From: Nitrososphaerota archaeon
GTDB taxonomy: Archaea > Thermoproteota > Nitrososphaeria > Nitrososphaerales > JAGGXQ01
Direction of reading: 5' to 3'
NCBI GenBank assembly: GCA_021162925.1
Contig: JAGGXQ010000060.1
Span: forward strand, 1-6,356
Length of the DNA stretch: 6,356 nt
Shown here: in pieces, positions 5,807 to 6,356 of the stretch
How the letters are laid out: the number at the start of each line of letters is the position of its first letter
How positions within the stretch are numbered: position 1 is the first letter of the stretch
Translations under genes and position numbers: made by a program
Notes under the pieces: model-generated
The model's database searches: none
What the model was told of the DNA's origin: nothing
Seen by the model: the letters and a program-made list of their open reading frames with translations, nothing else

Positions 5807-5882
5807 TGCTCCGGGCGGGATTTGAACCCGCGATCGACGGCTCGAAAGGCCGCCATGCTTGTCCGGGCTACACCACCGGAGC
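5807..5882 (-). tRNA. tRNA-Glu (anticodon UUC)
   Basis: On the minus strand the sequence folds into a full cloverleaf of 76 bases including the discriminator. The acceptor stem GCTCCGG pairs with CCGGAGC. The D arm has G-U and U-G closing pairs and a GG in the loop. The anticodon stem GCGGC/GCCGT encloses the loop CTTTCGA with anticodon TTC. A five-base variable loop is followed by the T arm GCGGG-TTCAAAT-CCCGC. The discriminator is A, followed by CCT in the DNA, so the final CCA is not fully encoded and must be completed enzymatically. No intron is present. The 3' end lies one base from the stop codon of the convergent ComB-like gene. Confidence 0.97.
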
Positions 5883-5904
5883 TCACCCGGTTTTCTCACG
5901 CCGG

Positions 5905-5914
5905 CTTAATATCC
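5905..5914. promoter_or_regulatory. AT-rich element, probable shared TATA box for tRNA-Glu and the rightward hydrolase gene
   Basis: The plus strand reads CTTAATATCC and the minus strand GGATATTAAG. On the minus strand its centre is about 27 bases from the tRNA 5' end, an ideal spacing. On the plus strand it predicts a transcript start near 5935, giving a leader of only some nine bases before GTG 5944. Whether one or two factor-binding events occur cannot be seen. Confidence 0.5.
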
Positions 5915-5943
5915 TTTTGCCAAACGGTTATTACCTTCGCCTT

Positions 5944-6356
5944 GTGAAGGGTGCCGTGGACGGGTTCAAGGCCAGGGCGAACGGCTGGCTCTTGGTGAAG
6001 GTCGGGGGTAGCCCCAGGGAGCGCGGCTACGCCTACGGTTACATGCTCGCAAGGGAGATGCTCGAGTCGGTGATGAGGTTCAGGCTCTACGCCGAGAAGG
6101 TGTACGGCCTGGGCTGGTCCTTCTTCAGGGAAGCAGCTGAGAAGCTCTACGCCCCAAAGCTCCCCGAAGAGCTCGTGGAGGAGATGGAGGGGATGGTGGA
6201 AGGGGCCGGGAAGAGGAGGGTCATGCTCGACTTCATGGATTTGGTCGCCTTCAACGGGTTCTTCGACACCCTGAGCTACCACAGGTGGCTCAAGGGGAAG
6301 CCCAAGGGGGTGCCGAAGTGTAGCGCGATGCTCGCGGCCGGGGATGCCACCAAGGA
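5944..6356 (+). CDS. C45-type Ntn-hydrolase / acyltransferase-like protein (3' partial)
   Basis: An open frame from GTG 5944 runs off the right edge, giving 137 residues and two extra bases. GSPRERGYAYGYMLA at residues 22-36 matches the N-terminal motif (G-s-p-y-e-R-G-y-x-x-G) of peptidase family C45 and related phospholipase-B-like proteins. CSAMLAAGDATK at 126-137 matches the segment around the nucleophile in these proteins, where self-cleavage before the Cys (here C126) exposes the catalytic N-terminus. The 125 residues before it would be the alpha chain, and the missing part the larger beta chain. Known members transfer acyl groups (penicillin acyltransferase) or cleave amides; the substrate here is unknown. 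No signal peptide is visible, so a cytosolic location is likely. GTG 5944 is chosen as the first plausible start after the TATA-like element; no clear ribosome binding site is present. Confidence 0.72.
   Translation, partial: MKGAVDGFKARANGWLLVKVGGSPRERGYAYGYMLAREMLESVMRFRLYAEKVYGLGWSFFREAAEKLYAPKLPEELVEEMEGMVEGAGKRRVMLDFMDLVAFNGFFDTLSYHRWLKGKPKGVPKCSAMLAAGDATK

Noticed and set aside
5807..5882. Possible intron in the tRNA gene, common in Thermoproteota
   Set aside because: The cloverleaf closes perfectly with standard loop sizes, leaving no extra sequence.
5891..5894. TTTT as a terminator after the ComB-like gene
   Set aside because: It is only four T residues in GC-rich sequence and lies beyond the tRNA gene, too weak to call.
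5896..6282. Minus-strand open frame opposite the right-edge gene
   Set aside because: It is rich in His, Leu and Pro, as expected from antisense of Glu/Met/Arg codons. The plus-strand frame has clear C45-like motifs and uses the same codon style as the other genes.

Overview
The window looks like chromosomal DNA from a thermophilic archaeon, probably of the Thermoproteota/TACK group. That placement is an inference from five signs. Arginine is encoded mostly by AGG and isoleucine often by ATA in GC-rich DNA. Genes are packed with almost no gaps. Several start codons sit about 26 bp behind a TATA box, as in leaderless archaeal transcripts. GGTGG-type ribosome binding sites appear only in front of genes inside operons. 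A tRNA-Glu with archaeal features and no encoded CCA is present. I cannot name a genus.

Positions 1-2359 hold the end of an ABC importer operon of the BmpA/nucleoside type (YufO-YufP-YufQ order): the C-terminal part of a double ATPase followed by two permeases, with overlaps or gaps of only a few bases. The substrate-binding protein is not in view and may lie upstream. Positions 2404-4172 hold a two-gene unit with its own TATA box: an HpcH/HpaI-family class II aldolase with all expected catalytic residues, then a 329-residue paralogue of ketol-acid reductoisomerase (KARI). The conserved active-site His of the KARI paralogue is Ser, and one metal-ligand Glu is displaced. Convergent to it, with stop codons touching, is a beta-hydroxyacid dehydrogenase (tartronate semialdehyde reductase / 3-hydroxyisobutyrate dehydrogenase family) at 4173-5048. 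Taken together, the importer, aldolase, KARI-like enzyme and beta-hydroxyacid dehydrogenase suggest a small catabolic module in which the aldolase releases pyruvate plus an aldehyde such as tartronate semialdehyde and the dehydrogenase reduces the aldehyde. The sequence does not show the substrate, and the role of the KARI-like enzyme is open.

Positions 5049-5127 form a compact divergent promoter region. It serves the dehydrogenase on the left and, on the right, a divergent member of the ComB (2-phosphosulfolactate phosphatase) family at 5128-5805. A tRNA-Glu(UUC) gene on the minus strand follows one base later (5807-5882). An AT-rich element around 5905-5914 can act as TATA box for the tRNA and for a rightward gene starting at 5944. 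That last gene runs off the window and encodes the front of a probable C45-type N-terminal-nucleophile acyltransferase/hydrolase, up to and just past its putative nucleophilic Cys.

The most unusual item is the KARI paralogue and its setting between an aldolase and a beta-hydroxyacid dehydrogenase. I see no CRISPR, insertion sequence, rRNA or long repeat. No gene-free stretch exceeds about 80 bases.
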